A DNA stretch of 64,000 nucleotides from Candidatus Zixiibacteriota bacterium (GCA_024280835.1 JAJRPJ010000011.1:1-64000); one strand, 5' to 3'. Shown: positions 27,350 to 36,438, counted from the stretch's first letter. Notes: generated by a model from the sequence alone, not told the origin. Numbers and translations: made by a program.

Positions 27350-27401
27350 ACTGTTAATGTTTGCTGTTAATATCAGCTATTAATGTTTTCTGTTAACGTA
27401 A
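27350..27401 (-). repeat. 13-bp tandem repeat, four units, before etfA
   Basis: Four imperfect 13-bp units beginning CTGTTAAT or CTATTAAT start at 27350, 27363, 27376 and 27389. They lie directly upstream of the etfA start (27334) on its 5' side, where promoter or leader signals would be. Confidence 0.75.
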
Positions 27402-27564
27402 ATGTTTCTCACTATCAAGTAATTGAGTAGAAAGTCATCGGATATGTCAAGACAACTATCTCTCCAGCGCCACTATACTGCGATTTTGTCGCTTTGGCAA
27501 TCTCTGCGAAATATCACTGAAAACTCAGCAAAATCACTTCGATATCTATACAAATCTTTCGTAG

Positions 27565-28791
27565 CTATTTTGGGGCTTGCGCTTCGTCTAGGGCCGCTCG
27601 ATTGGCCGCCTCGACTATTTCTCTGAGTGGTACATCGGCGATCCGAGAAACCTCAACACAGGAGTCATATTCAGGCTGAAAACGCACACCCGCAGCCGTA
27701 GTGATTTTCTTGACTTTCACACCGCCAAATTTGGTGTTGACTTCGATAATCTCGCGAGGGGCTTTCAGGCGTTTGACCTGATGAAAACGCACCCCACTGG
27801 ATGTCGTTTCATTGAGTACGAGATTTGCAATAGAGTCGACTTTGCCTGAATCACATAAAACCGTCAGATTCCAGCCAGGCCGAGTTTTTTTCATTGTCAG
27901 CGGCGTGATAAACGCTTCCAAAGCTCCAATGCCATAGAGCCTATCCAGAACATGCCCAAATAACTGTGGGTTCATATCATCGATCGTGGTCTCTATTTGC
28001 GTGATTGAATCTGGTTCTAACATGCTTTCACTTGCACGCCCAATATTCGCCTGAAAAATACTCGCTCGCAAAATATTGGTTCTATCTGTGAAATTCGCAG
28101 TTCCAGCCCCATAGCCAATGGCCTGTAATTCGCCAGAAGCTTCAGAGTTTCCTGAATCAGCCTTGCTATGATTGAGCTTGTAGTGATTGGTAAGTGTTTT
28201 CAACAGCGCTACACCTGTCGGGGTTGCGCGTTCACCCTCCAACGGAGTTGTATCGACCGCCATACCGCGCAAGATTTCAAACGTGGCTGGAGCGGGGTTC
28301 GGCACAACACCATGATCAATCTTAACAGTTCCTGCTCCAACAGCAATCGGCGAACAATGAATTTCATCCAATTCCAAATAGACAATTGCCGCACAAACGC
28401 CGACAACATCGGCAACTGTATCTAGAGAGCCAAGTTCATGGAAATGAACTTTCTCCAAATCCACCGAATGGATTTTTGACTCTGCTAAAGCCACCTCTTT
28501 CATCGCCGCCAGCGAAAGCGAGGCGACTTTTTCAGAGACAGGAGCTTGTTGCAACAAATCTCGAACATCACGCCAATGCTTTAGTTTGCGCTCAGATTCA
28601 ATAATCGGAGTGACTTTAGTCGCTGCGATACCAGACTTGCTGACCTTCTCTGCGATCAAAACCAAACCATCAAGATTAAGTTTAGCGATTTCATTATTGA
28701 GAACCTCTAGCGGACACCCCAAATCAACTAGCGCCCCCAACAACATATCTCCGGAAACTCCTGAGTGACATTCTAAATAGAGTGTTTTCAT
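27565..28791 (-). CDS. larC: nickel-pincer cofactor insertion protein LarC
   Basis: This 408-residue LarC (DUF111/TIGR00299 family) installs nickel into the pyridinium-dithio cofactor of lactate racemase-type enzymes. It begins with the typical YLECHSGVSGDMLLGALVDLG and has HFHELGSLDTVADVVG and TTPLEGERATPTGVALL. In Lactobacillus larC is split by a programmed frameshift; here it is one uninterrupted frame. Its ATG overlaps the larB stop by 4 bp. larE and larA are not in the window. Confidence 0.93.
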   Translation of the reverse strand: MKTLYLECHSGVSGDMLLGALVDLGCPLEVLNNEIAKLNLDGLVLIAEKVSKSGIAATKVTPIIESERKLKHWRDVRDLLQQAPVSEKVASLSLAAMKEVALAESKIHSVDLEKVHFHELGSLDTVADVVGVCAAIVYLELDEIHCSPIAVGAGTVKIDHGVVPNPAPATFEILRGMAVDTTPLEGERATPTGVALLKTLTNHYKLNHSKADSGNSEASGELQAIGYGAGTANFTDRTNILRASIFQANIGRASESMLEPDSITQIETTIDDMNPQLFGHVLDRLYGIGALEAFITPLTMKKTRPGWNLTVLCDSGKVDSIANLVLNETTSSGVRFHQVKRLKAPREIIEVNTKFGGVKVKKITTAAGVRFQPEYDSCVEVSRIADVPLREIVEAANRAALDEAQAPK

Positions 28792-29651
28792 TTTGTCTTC
28801 ACCACCACTGTTTCTTCCTCTGGAATATTGTCTCTTTGATTACTACTCGCTTTTAGATCGCTCTCTTTGGGGCCGCTGGCTCTTTCTTTGGCAATCAGAC
28901 GAGCAATTTTTGCCGCCGCCGATCCAGCCCCAAAACCATTATCAATATTGACAACTGTCACTCCCGAGGCGCATGAGTTCAACATGCCCAACAATGCAGC
29001 TATCCCTGAAAACGAGGCCCCATAGCCAACTGAAGTCGGAGTGGCAATCACTGGCTTGTCTGTCAAACCGCCAATTACCGAAGCCAAAGCGCCTTCCATG
29101 CCTGCAACAACAACAATGCAATCTGCGCGCTCAAGGGCAGGCCGCGCAGTTTGCAAACGATGCAAACCAGCAACGCCAACGTCATGAACTCGCTCTACTT
29201 CAGCGCCCATGACCCAAGCTGTCAGGGCCGCCTCTTCAGCTACAGACTGGTCTGAAGTTCCCGCGCTAATTATCGCTACGGTTCCCAGATTGTTTCTGAG
29301 AGGAGTCAGAGCGTCACGCACAAAATTGATTCCAACACGAGCAGACTCATAATAAACAAAGCCCTCAAAGCTTTGTGCAATAACTTGCGCAGGTTCCGAA
29401 TCTAGACGAGTCACCAAAATATCGGAATTTGAACTTTGGAGACCTCCGATAATCTCAAGCAATTGTGTGCTGGACTTTCCAGCCCCATAAATCACTTCGG
29501 GTTGCCCTGTTCGCAATTCTCGATGGGAATCGATATTGGCCTCAACAAGTTGATCGAACGGCAGCCATTTCAACTTCGCAATCGCAGTTTCGACATCAAT
29601 TGCCCCTTGCTGGACCTCATTTAGAATTATTTTCAAATCTTCTTGATTCAT
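28788..29651 (-). CDS. larB: LarB, pyridinium-3,5-biscarboxylate mononucleotide synthase
   Basis: This 287-residue enzyme carries out the first step of nickel-pincer cofactor synthesis: carboxylation and hydrolysis of nicotinic acid adenine dinucleotide. The C-terminal half has the PurE-like fold (VAIISAGTSDQSVAEEA, GVAGLHRL, VVVAGMEGALASVIGGL, VGYGASFSGIAALLGMLNSCA). The ATG at 29651 is preferred to an in-frame TTG at 29666. It is coupled to larC by overlap. The last 20 residues are a charged tail not needed by the fold. Confidence 0.92.
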   Translation of the reverse strand: MNQEDLKIILNEVQQGAIDVETAIAKLKWLPFDQLVEANIDSHRELRTGQPEVIYGAGKSSTQLLEIIGGLQSSNSDILVTRLDSEPAQVIAQSFEGFVYYESARVGINFVRDALTPLRNNLGTVAIISAGTSDQSVAEEAALTAWVMGAEVERVHDVGVAGLHRLQTARPALERADCIVVVAGMEGALASVIGGLTDKPVIATPTSVGYGASFSGIAALLGMLNSCASGVTVVNIDNGFGAGSAAAKIARLIAKERASGPKESDLKASSNQRDNIPEEETVVVKTK

Positions 29652-30050
29652 AAACTCTCGATACAAGCCCTATGCTTCGCCTGCTCTCTTTGTCCGTAAG
29701 GCGTTGCCTAGTAACGAATTGACGGCCACAAACCAAAACCTAAATTACAGAATCTCAAGATTATGACCTTTTGGAGTCGATTACTAATTGGGACATATAC
29801 AGCTTCCAACCTGAAACACCTGTATTTCTCACTCCAGTCAGCGCCGCCTAATTAAGAATCTCCAATTGGCGCCGACAATATATACAATATAGGGAGACTA
29901 CCTACATGCGGCAATATTGCCGCTTGAGGACCATTTCCTTACGTGCCGATAGGGTTAAAATCTATTTGACCCTTGGTGTAATAGGCAGTGTTAAAGACAG
30001 TTTCGTAGAAAACTGTGTCAGTGAAGTATCAATGACAAAGGGTGTTGTCC
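29652..30050. other. divergent intergenic region between larB and the FHA gene
   Basis: About 400 bp without a gene. It must contain the promoters of larBC (minus) and of the FHA gene (plus). The only clear structure is a 16-bp perfect palindrome at 29908-29923. Confidence 0.6.
29908..29923. promoter_or_regulatory. 16-bp palindrome GCGGCAATATTGCCGC
   Basis: A perfect palindrome about 130 bp upstream of the FHA-domain gene and about 260 bp from larB. No T run follows, so it is not a terminator. It may be an operator for a dimeric regulator of either gene. Confidence 0.4.
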
Positions 30051-30746
30051 ATGGCTGAGATAGTTGTGAAATACGATGACAAAGTCATCGAAAAAGTAGT
30101 TATCTACAAGCGTCGTGTTTCGATTGGTCGAACGGCCGAGAACGACATCATTCTCGAAAACCGTGGTGTTTCTCGTAAACATGCGATAATCGAGTTCAAT
30201 GAGAGTGGCGCTGTGATTATCGATAACGAATCACTAAATGGCACATTCCTCAATGACCGCAGAGTCACCGAAGAAATGATCCGCGATCAGGACATGATAA
30301 CAATCGGCAAGTACCATTTGTTGTTCCACAATAGCGCTGAAGAGACGCATGACGAAGAGTCTGATTATGATGGGACAATGATTCTCAACACCAAAAAACA
30401 AAAACAACGTCTCAAACGCAACGACCAAGACAAGGACATCGTCCGTCGGGCTGGTTCTTCTGTTTTAGTCGGTGAGGACAATTCTGATTTCAAAGAATAT
30501 GCACTTGAGCGTGAAGTGACCACTGTTGGCAAAGCCAAGTTCGTGCATATCAAAGTCAAGGGCTTCTTCCTCTCTGGCATTCAAGCCAAGATAGTCAAAG
30601 AAGGCGCCGTCTTCAGTATCATCAACATTGGACGTAAGGGAAAGACTATGGTAAATGGCGAGCCAGTTCAGAGCTCATTGTTGCGAAATGGCGATTTAAT
30701 CTCTGTCGGAAGATCAACTTTCCGCTTTGTCGAAGCGTCGAGGTAG
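30051..30746 (+). CDS. FHA-domain protein (two FHA modules)
   Basis: This is a 231-residue cytoplasmic protein. The first FHA domain (about 1-95) has all phosphothreonine-binding motifs: IGRTAENDI, RGVSRKHA, NGTFLND. After a short charged linker (KKQKQRLKRNDQDKD), residues of about 140-228 look like a second FHA domain in a divergent form (TTVGKAKFVHI, GFFLSGIQAKIV, GKTMVNGEPV, SVGRSTFRFV). The ATG at 30051 has AAAGGGTG 6 nt upstream. It is 5 bp before a phosphoesterase and shortly before a Ser/Thr kinase, so it likely reads phosphorylation by that kinase. Confidence 0.88.
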   Translation: MAEIVVKYDDKVIEKVVIYKRRVSIGRTAENDIILENRGVSRKHAIIEFNESGAVIIDNESLNGTFLNDRRVTEEMIRDQDMITIGKYHLLFHNSAEETHDEESDYDGTMILNTKKQKQRLKRNDQDKDIVRRAGSSVLVGEDNSDFKEYALEREVTTVGKAKFVHIKVKGFFLSGIQAKIVKEGAVFSIINIGRKGKTMVNGEPVQSSLLRNGDLISVGRSTFRFVEASR

Positions 30747-30751
30747 GTCCG

Positions 30752-31480
30752 ATGATTATCGCTTTTATCAGTGATGTGCACGCCAACTTGGAAGCGCTGC
30801 AAGTTACGCTTGCAGACATCGAAAAACAGCACGTCGATAGAATCCATTTTCTCGGAGATGCAGTCGGATACGGCCCAGAGCCGAATCCTTGCGTCGAACT
30901 AATTGCCGCTAATTGCGATATTAAATTACTCGGCAATCACGACTTTGCTGCATTGGGATTAGAAACTCCAGATTCTTTCAATGAAATCGCTCGAGTATCA
31001 ATGGAGTGGACACTCAAAGAACTTTCTGCGCGGTCAACAACTGCAATGGCTGACTTTGAACTTGAAGCAATTGATGGAGATTTCTACATGACCCATGCTT
31101 CACCGCGCACACCTGACTTGTGGGAATACATTTTGGACATAGATTCGGCGTGTAGCCAATTCGAGCATTTTGAACAACAAGTAGCCTTTGTCGGACATTC
31201 CCACTTACCAGCATTCTTTTGCAAACGCGCCGATGACACTATCTCACAGCGCTACATTACAGAGTCTGAACTAGATCCTGACAGCCGATACATTATCAAT
31301 GTAGGCTCGGTCGGTCAACCACGAGATCACGATCCACGCGCTTGCTACGTGACTGTCGACACCAAGAACAATATCATTCGTTATCATCGTGTCGAATACG
31401 ACATTTCGAAAGCAATCGCGAGTATTGATTCGCACGGTCTGCCACAAATTCTTGGAGAGCGATTACTCGTAGGAAGATAA
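30752..31480 (+). CDS. calcineurin-like metallophosphoesterase
   Basis: This is a 242-residue soluble enzyme with every metal-binding motif of the family: DVHAN (residues 8-12), GDAVGYGPEPN, GNHDF, THAS and GHSH. The GDxVGYGPxPN form is that of small phosphodiesterases/phosphoprotein phosphatases such as MJ0912. The start has GAGGTAGG upstream and lies 5 bp after the FHA gene. In this setting it may reverse the action of the kinase at 31594. Substrate is inferred only. Confidence 0.88.
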   Translation: MIIAFISDVHANLEALQVTLADIEKQHVDRIHFLGDAVGYGPEPNPCVELIAANCDIKLLGNHDFAALGLETPDSFNEIARVSMEWTLKELSARSTTAMADFELEAIDGDFYMTHASPRTPDLWEYILDIDSACSQFEHFEQQVAFVGHSHLPAFFCKRADDTISQRYITESELDPDSRYIINVGSVGQPRDHDPRACYVTVDTKNNIIRYHRVEYDISKAIASIDSHGLPQILGERLLVGR

Positions 31481-31593
31481 ACAAATTCGATTGCAAGCGC
31501 CGCCTATTATAAACATAGATTTTGACAGTTAGCTTCATAGACGAAGCAGGTAAACAATTAAGTTGTAACAGCCAAATTGGAACGCAGAATATC

Positions 31594-34311
31594 ATGGAAC
31601 CGATATATCTTGGAAAACGTGGACGCTTCATTTTCTACCTTGCCCTAACGGCGCTGGTTGTTGGAGTCAAGTTCATTTCACCTGAACCACTCGAGAAACT
31701 CGAATGGAAATTCCAGGATATTCTCTATGAATTCAAAAGCGATTCACCAACTTCAAAAGATATATCAATTGTCAATATAGATAATCTCTCAGTTAGAGAA
31801 CTCGGCGCTTGGCCTTGGAAAGAAGAAGTTGTCGCTGATTTGATCGCCGCCATAGGCAGCGCTGACCCCAAAACGGTCTTGCTGGACTTCCCAATGCCTG
31901 AACATTACAAAGAGTCGAAGACAGACTCAGGCGGAGTCGCCGACCAACTGTTTTGGATGAAAAATGTTATCGCATCATATGACATCGTTCCCTCTGATGA
32001 TATAGAAGACACTATCACCAATCCAAAGTATCTCTTCCGCAATGCCATGATTACCAACAGTGACTTGGGACAACTCGGTCACGATCAGGCTCTCTCAGTG
32101 CGCACCGTCTTACTACCTGACTCAGCGGTTGCTGATTTTGCAGCTCGAATGGGTTTCACTTATTCATCCATCGACATCGACAATATCCTGCGTTCTGAAC
32201 CATTAGTAATGAACTATCAAGGCTATTATTACCCCTCGACATCTCTAGCGGCCGCCTCTCACTTTCTCAAAGTCTTACCAGAACAAATTGTGGTTCACGG
32301 CGGTTCAGCGATTGAACTTGGCGAGCGAATGATACCAACTAACTCATCTGGGGAAATGCATTTGAATTTCCCAATTGGAGTTAGTTTCAAGACCCTTTCT
32401 GCAAGTGATATACTAAATCAACGCGTCAATTTTGATAACCTATCTGGTAAACTAGTAATTGTCACAATTAGCGCTGGCTCTCAAACAGAGTATTACAAGA
32501 CTCCCGTAGCTGACGAAACACCTCGCTACTTGTTAACGGCAATTGCTACCGAAAATATCTTGCAGCAAAACTATCTCATGCGAGCCGATAGCCATATGGG
32601 ATTGTACATCCTAGCCCTAGCTTTGATTGGCTTGATGAGCGCCTATTCGCTACAGAAGATCTCTTCAATCTATCGCGTCATAGTAGTTGCAGTGGGGCTA
32701 ATCGCCTTGGCGAATATCAATTTCTTCCTCTTCAACTCGTTTAATCTGCTAGCCAATTCAATCTATGTGGCCCTCTTGTTAGTTCTCTTCCTTGTCGCTA
32801 GTCCTCTGATGGGCATTGACTATAGTTTCTTGCCGTTCTTACGGCCCAAACTTGAGACCGACGAAGATGAAGAAGACTCCCAGCGGAAACAAGAAACTCG
32901 CTCTGCCGTTGCCAACGCTATCAAAACTATGCCACGCAAAGTCGGTCGTATGGCTATCGCATCACCTGCCGCCCAGAGCTCTCTTAATCAAACTGTCAGT
33001 CTAGACAAAACTATGATGTCGGTTGGTGTACAGGATGCTTCTCATACTATTGCAATCACATCCGCTGGAGAAGCAACCCAACACATCTCGCCAGATGAAC
33101 TCAACAAGACTATGGTCCCAGAAACCAACGCTGATAAAACCGCATTCTTGGAGCCAAAAGACAGCACAGCAGCAGCTCCTGCCGCCGCAGAAAACCATCC
33201 ACCTAAACCAGTGGAAGCGACATCAAATGAGACCGCCATGTTTGGTGATCTGACCAATGCTATTATTGATCAGCCGATTGGTGAAAAGAACGAGGTCTCC
33301 AGCAATGAACCTGACAAAGACTCAAGTGACCCGCCAAGTGATCTAGGAGCAATCTCACTAGACGAAGAACCGATTTCTAAAGCCCCAGTCACTCCCGCAG
33401 AGGAACCAATGCCTCCAGTTCAACCTAAGCCAAAAGTCATTCCGGCCAAACAACTAGTTGAAATGGGACAGGGCGACAAAACATCTAAACTTGGTCGTTA
33501 TCAAATCGAAGGCATTTTGGGCAAAGGCGCAATGGGCTTGGTCTACGGTGGAATTGACCCTGCTATTGACCGTAAAGTTGCCCTAAAGACTATTCGTCTC
33601 GACTTCTTGAGTGACCCTGAAGAAATGGAAGAGATGAAGAAACGTCTATTCCTTGAAGCTCAGGCCGCTGGTAAATTGAACCATCCGAATATTGTCACTA
33701 TCTACGATGTGGGTAGTGAAGGGGCCATGCAGTACATTGCGATGGAGCAGATTGAAGGTCAAACTCTTGAGGATATGATCAAGCGCGAAGTTAACTTTAA
33801 CTTCAAAATCGTTGCACGCATGATTCATCAGATCTGCTTGGCGTTACAATACGCGCATGACGCTGGTATTGTTCATCGTGACATCAAGCCAGCCAACCTC
33901 ATGGTACTACCTGACTATTCAATCAAGGTGATGGACTTTGGAATTGCGCGTGTCGAGTCATCAAGTATGACCAAGACAGGTGTGGCGATGGGAACACCGA
34001 ATTATATTTCGCCAGAACAATTACAGGGGCAGAAAATTGATGGTCGTTCCGACCTCTTTAGCTTGGGTATTGTTTTCTATGAAATGTTGGTTGGTGAACG
34101 TCCATTCAAGGGCGACAATCTGACAAGTTTAATTTACAGTATTGTCAACACCGAGCCAGAAGAGCCATCTAAGAAGAATCCTCGTATTCCACCACTCTTT
34201 GACCACATTGTTGGAAAGCTGCTCAAGAAGAATCCTGCCGAGCGCTACCAACGCGCCAGTGACATCAGCGCGGCGCTATCAGATTTCGTGCAGTCATTCG
34301 CTACACGCTAG
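31594..34311 (+). CDS. CHASE2-domain serine/threonine protein kinase
   Basis: This 905-residue membrane kinase has an N-terminal transmembrane helix (about 12-28) and an extracytoplasmic CHASE2-like sensor of about 30-330 (EWKFQDILYEFK, DISIVNIDNLSVRELGAWPW). Three transmembrane helices follow at about 335-405, then a long Ser/Thr/Pro-rich linker of 215 residues. The Hanks-type kinase domain is C-terminal, from about 632: glycine loop LGKGAMGLVYGG, Lys665 in VALK, HRDIKPAN with Asp763, DFGIAR with Asp781. All catalytic residues are present. The ATG at 31594 is preferred to a TTG at 31522. Linker threonines are possible FHA ligands. Confidence 0.9.
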   Translation: MEPIYLGKRGRFIFYLALTALVVGVKFISPEPLEKLEWKFQDILYEFKSDSPTSKDISIVNIDNLSVRELGAWPWKEEVVADLIAAIGSADPKTVLLDFPMPEHYKESKTDSGGVADQLFWMKNVIASYDIVPSDDIEDTITNPKYLFRNAMITNSDLGQLGHDQALSVRTVLLPDSAVADFAARMGFTYSSIDIDNILRSEPLVMNYQGYYYPSTSLAAASHFLKVLPEQIVVHGGSAIELGERMIPTNSSGEMHLNFPIGVSFKTLSASDILNQRVNFDNLSGKLVIVTISAGSQTEYYKTPVADETPRYLLTAIATENILQQNYLMRADSHMGLYILALALIGLMSAYSLQKISSIYRVIVVAVGLIALANINFFLFNSFNLLANSIYVALLLVLFLVASPLMGIDYSFLPFLRPKLETDEDEEDSQRKQETRSAVANAIKTMPRKVGRMAIASPAAQSSLNQTVSLDKTMMSVGVQDASHTIAITSAGEATQHISPDELNKTMVPETNADKTAFLEPKDSTAAAPAAAENHPPKPVEATSNETAMFGDLTNAIIDQPIGEKNEVSSNEPDKDSSDPPSDLGAISLDEEPISKAPVTPAEEPMPPVQPKPKVIPAKQLVEMGQGDKTSKLGRYQIEGILGKGAMGLVYGGIDPAIDRKVALKTIRLDFLSDPEEMEEMKKRLFLEAQAAGKLNHPNIVTIYDVGSEGAMQYIAMEQIEGQTLEDMIKREVNFNFKIVARMIHQICLALQYAHDAGIVHRDIKPANLMVLPDYSIKVMDFGIARVESSSMTKTGVAMGTPNYISPEQLQGQKIDGRSDLFSLGIVFYEMLVGERPFKGDNLTSLIYSIVNTEPEEPSKKNPRIPPLFDHIVGKLLKKNPAERYQRASDISAALSDFVQSFATR

Positions 34312-34344
34312 AATTTGAATAGACTCAATTCGAGATTGAACAAT

Positions 34345-34376
34345 AATCCATCTATCAATCGATAGGTGGATTTTTT
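34345..34376 (+). terminator. terminator of the kinase gene, inside the convergent gene's 3' end
   Basis: A 12-bp stem (AATCCATCTATC with GATAGGTGGATT, one G-T pair) with loop AATC is followed by TTTT-G-TTTTTT. The right arm also encodes the last codons (NPPID, stop) of the minus-strand gene ending at 34355. Confidence 0.9.
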
Positions 34377-34813
34377 GTTTTTTCGTCAATCACACTCTCG
34401 GCAAGGGAAAGAGCTACTCCTGAGAGCATGGCTTCGACACCGAGTTGGGTGAAGTCACCAGTGATAAGATCGCGGTTGAGAGCCGCGTAAAGAGAACAAA
34501 AGCCAGAACTCTCGACAACCATGCCAGAAAGTTGACCATCGTTTTCAGTGACAAATGTCACCTCGCCTAATTCCTTGGAGACAACATAGGCCGAACAATT
34601 GTGCACTTGCAAATGAGCCCCGTGCGCATAAGCAACAACCAAAGCGCCGCGTTTCTTCCCGAGCTTTGTCTTAGGATAAATAACTAACGAAAGCGACTCG
34701 TCGCTACCTTCTTCTCCGACACGAATACGGAAACTTTCAGCGTCCTGAGTAACTTTCTTAGTTCCGAGCGCCGAGGCAATCTCGGCAATTTGGTCTTTAC
34801 TAAACTCTATCAT
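34355..34813 (-). CDS. hypothetical protein, last gene of the pur/psd/tat operon
   Basis: This 152-residue protein has no signal peptide or membrane segment. It is a mixed alpha/beta sequence with a clear N-terminal helix (FSKDQIAEIASALG) and strand-rich middle (ESLSLVIYPKTKLGKKRGALVVAYAHG). The ATG at 34813 is 18 bp after the tatA stop, so co-transcription is likely; an upstream TTG at 34846 is less likely. No family is recognised. The frame ends inside a terminator stem serving the convergent kinase gene. Confidence 0.72.
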   Translation of the reverse strand: MIEFSKDQIAEIASALGTKKVTQDAESFRIRVGEEGSDESLSLVIYPKTKLGKKRGALVVAYAHGAHLQVHNCSAYVVSKELGEVTFVTENDGQLSGMVVESSGFCSLYAALNRDLITGDFTQLGVEAMLSGVALSLAESVIDEKTKNPPID

Positions 34814-34830
34814 TCTCAATCTATCAGGCT

Positions 34831-35148
34831 TTAGACTTCGTTCCAATCAGACTTGGGAGGTTCGTTTGAATCAGATTTGGGAGGGTCGTTTGTTCCAATG
34901 TTCTGCTTCTCTTGTGACTGCTTTGTCTGCGAGGAAGAATCTGGAATTTCTGGCTCATCCATTGCTTTCTTAAGCTGATCGGAAGTTTCGCTGACAGCGC
35001 CACGAAACTCACGTATGCCTTTACCAAGACCACGCGCCAATTCTGGCAAACGCTTGGCGCCGAACAACAATAGAACCACCAAAGCTATCAGTAACATCTC
35101 AGGCAGACCAGGCATCCCAAGCGCCAACACCGGATTTTCAAACATCAT
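34831..35148 (-). CDS. tatA: Sec-independent translocase subunit TatA/TatB
   Basis: This 105-residue protein of the twin-arginine export system has a short N-terminal transmembrane helix (PEMLLIALVVLLLFGAKRLPEL), with the FGAKRLPEL hinge and an amphipathic helix (ARGLGKGIREFRGAVSE) that marks TatA/TatB. A polar tail ends in two 8-residue repeats (NDPPKSDS, NEPPKSDW). The start MMFENP at 35148 follows a duplicated GTGAAGAG ribosome-binding region. No tatC is nearby. TatA and TatB cannot be separated from sequence alone. Confidence 0.9.
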   Translation of the reverse strand: MMFENPVLALGMPGLPEMLLIALVVLLLFGAKRLPELARGLGKGIREFRGAVSETSDQLKKAMDEPEIPDSSSQTKQSQEKQNIGTNDPPKSDSNEPPKSDWNEV

Positions 35149-35178
35149 ACTCTTCACTAAAACACTTTTCACTAAAAT
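35149..35178 (-). repeat. 15-bp tandem duplication of the tatA ribosome-binding region
   Basis: The units ACTCTTCACTAAAAC (35149-35163) and ACTTTTCACTAAAAT (35164-35178) differ at three positions. On the coding strand each carries GTGAA(G/A)AG(T), and the first one touches the tatA ATG. Confidence 0.85.
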
Positions 35179-35328
35179 TTGCGTAAACATTATGCCGCCT
35201 CCATCCATCTTATGGCCATCTTATGGTGAATGGCTTGTAAGCGTTAGCTTTCCTAATTAAGCTCTTCTTCCAACTAAGCTTTTCATTCTCAAAAAAGTAT
35301 CTTTCAAAAGACATCGTCAAAAAACACC

Positions 35329-35595
35329 CTACAAGTACCACCACTTAAAATAAACTATCACCAAAACCATTGTTAACACAGAAACCAAATTTATTTTGAC
35401 CTGCAATCCAAATGAAACCGTAATCACCCACAGGTCAAGTGTAGTCGTGTCAAAGCCAAGTTCATAGGCGCGAGAAAAAAGAATTTTCGCTGGTCCATCT
35501 GGCACAAATTGCCCAATAATATCACCAACGAGACCGCCAACAATTGCCGCAAGAATCAGTGAAAATATGATAAATGTCTTATCGCGCGATTTCAC
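35329..35595 (-). CDS. DUF4321 small membrane protein
   Basis: This 88-residue protein has two membrane helices (TFIIFSLILAAIVGGLVGDIIG and LVSVLTMVLVIVYFKWW) around the conserved centre (YELGFDTTTLDLWVITVSFGLQVKINL). That central pattern is the DUF4321 signature as I know it. The function of the family is unknown. It lies between purQ and tatA in a minus-strand series of small-gap genes. Confidence 0.75.
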   Translation of the reverse strand: MKSRDKTFIIFSLILAAIVGGLVGDIIGQFVPDGPAKILFSRAYELGFDTTTLDLWVITVSFGLQVKINLVSVLTMVLVIVYFKWWYL

Positions 35596-35663
35596 GCTCG
35601 GTCTTCCTATATCTTTTCAGCATTAAGCAGTAAATCATCTAATCCAAGTCACCATTTGTGTTC

Positions 35664-36395
35664 TTAGGCAGCTGTTACATTGGAACCAGAAGTCTTTGAG
35701 CCACGTTTGCTGATCGCTTCACGCAACGATTCAAAAAGTATCAGTCCATCGCCAGAACCAAGAATCGAATCAGCCACACGCTCTGGATGGGGCATCATTC
35801 CCAAAACGTTTTGGCCAACATTAACTATCCCCGCTATTGAGTTACGAGAACCATTGGGATTGGTTGCCTCACTAACAACACCTTCTCTATCGCAATAACG
35901 AAAGACAACTCGATTAGCGCTTTCGATTTCATCCAATTGATCATCGGCTACGTAAAAATTGCCCTCGCCATGAGCGATTGGAACTTTGATAACTTGATGA
36001 TGAGTGTAGTGTGTCGTAAACGGAGTCTTGTTATTCTCGACACGCAGGTAGGTCCATTGACCAAGAAACCTCAGCGAGCGATTCCGAATCAAAGCACCTG
36101 GCAAAAGACCTGATTCCGTTAGAACCTGAAATCCATTACAGATCCCAAGAACAAAACCACCATCCGCCACAAACTTTGTCACCGTAGTCATAATTGGAGA
36201 GAAACGTGCAATCGCCCCTCCGCGCAAGTAGTCGCCATAGCTAAACCCACCTGGCAGAACAACACAATCAAAACCAGAGAGGTCTGTTTCTTGATGCCAA
36301 ACGTATTCCACTTCCTCCTGCAAACAGTATTTAACTGCCGAATAAGAGTCATGGTCCGAATTGGAACCTGGGAATGTTATCACCGCTACACGCAT
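35664..36395 (-). CDS. purQ: phosphoribosylformylglycinamidine synthase subunit PurQ
   Basis: This 243-residue glutaminase subunit supplies ammonia to PurL in step 4 of purine synthesis. The class I amidotransferase triad is visible: Cys in GICNGFQ, and His and Glu in MPHPERV. PGGFSYGDYLRGGAIA and FPGSNSDHD are PurQ-specific. It is slightly longer than usual (about 225) owing to a C-terminal tail (KRGSKTSGSNVTAA). purS lies 43 bp upstream; purL is not in the window. Confidence 0.95.
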   Translation of the reverse strand: MRVAVITFPGSNSDHDSYSAVKYCLQEEVEYVWHQETDLSGFDCVVLPGGFSYGDYLRGGAIARFSPIMTTVTKFVADGGFVLGICNGFQVLTESGLLPGALIRNRSLRFLGQWTYLRVENNKTPFTTHYTHHQVIKVPIAHGEGNFYVADDQLDEIESANRVVFRYCDREGVVSEATNPNGSRNSIAGIVNVGQNVLGMMPHPERVADSILGSGDGLILFESLREAISKRGSKTSGSNVTAA

Positions 36396-36438
36396 TTAAG
36401 TTTCCTTGAGGAAATCAGGATTAGGCCTGTTCTGTTTA

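Noticed and set aside
27423-27626. Plus-strand ORF of 67 codons upstream of etfA and larC
   Set aside because: It ends inside the larC coding region on the other strand, and lacks a ribosome-binding site and recognisable sequence.
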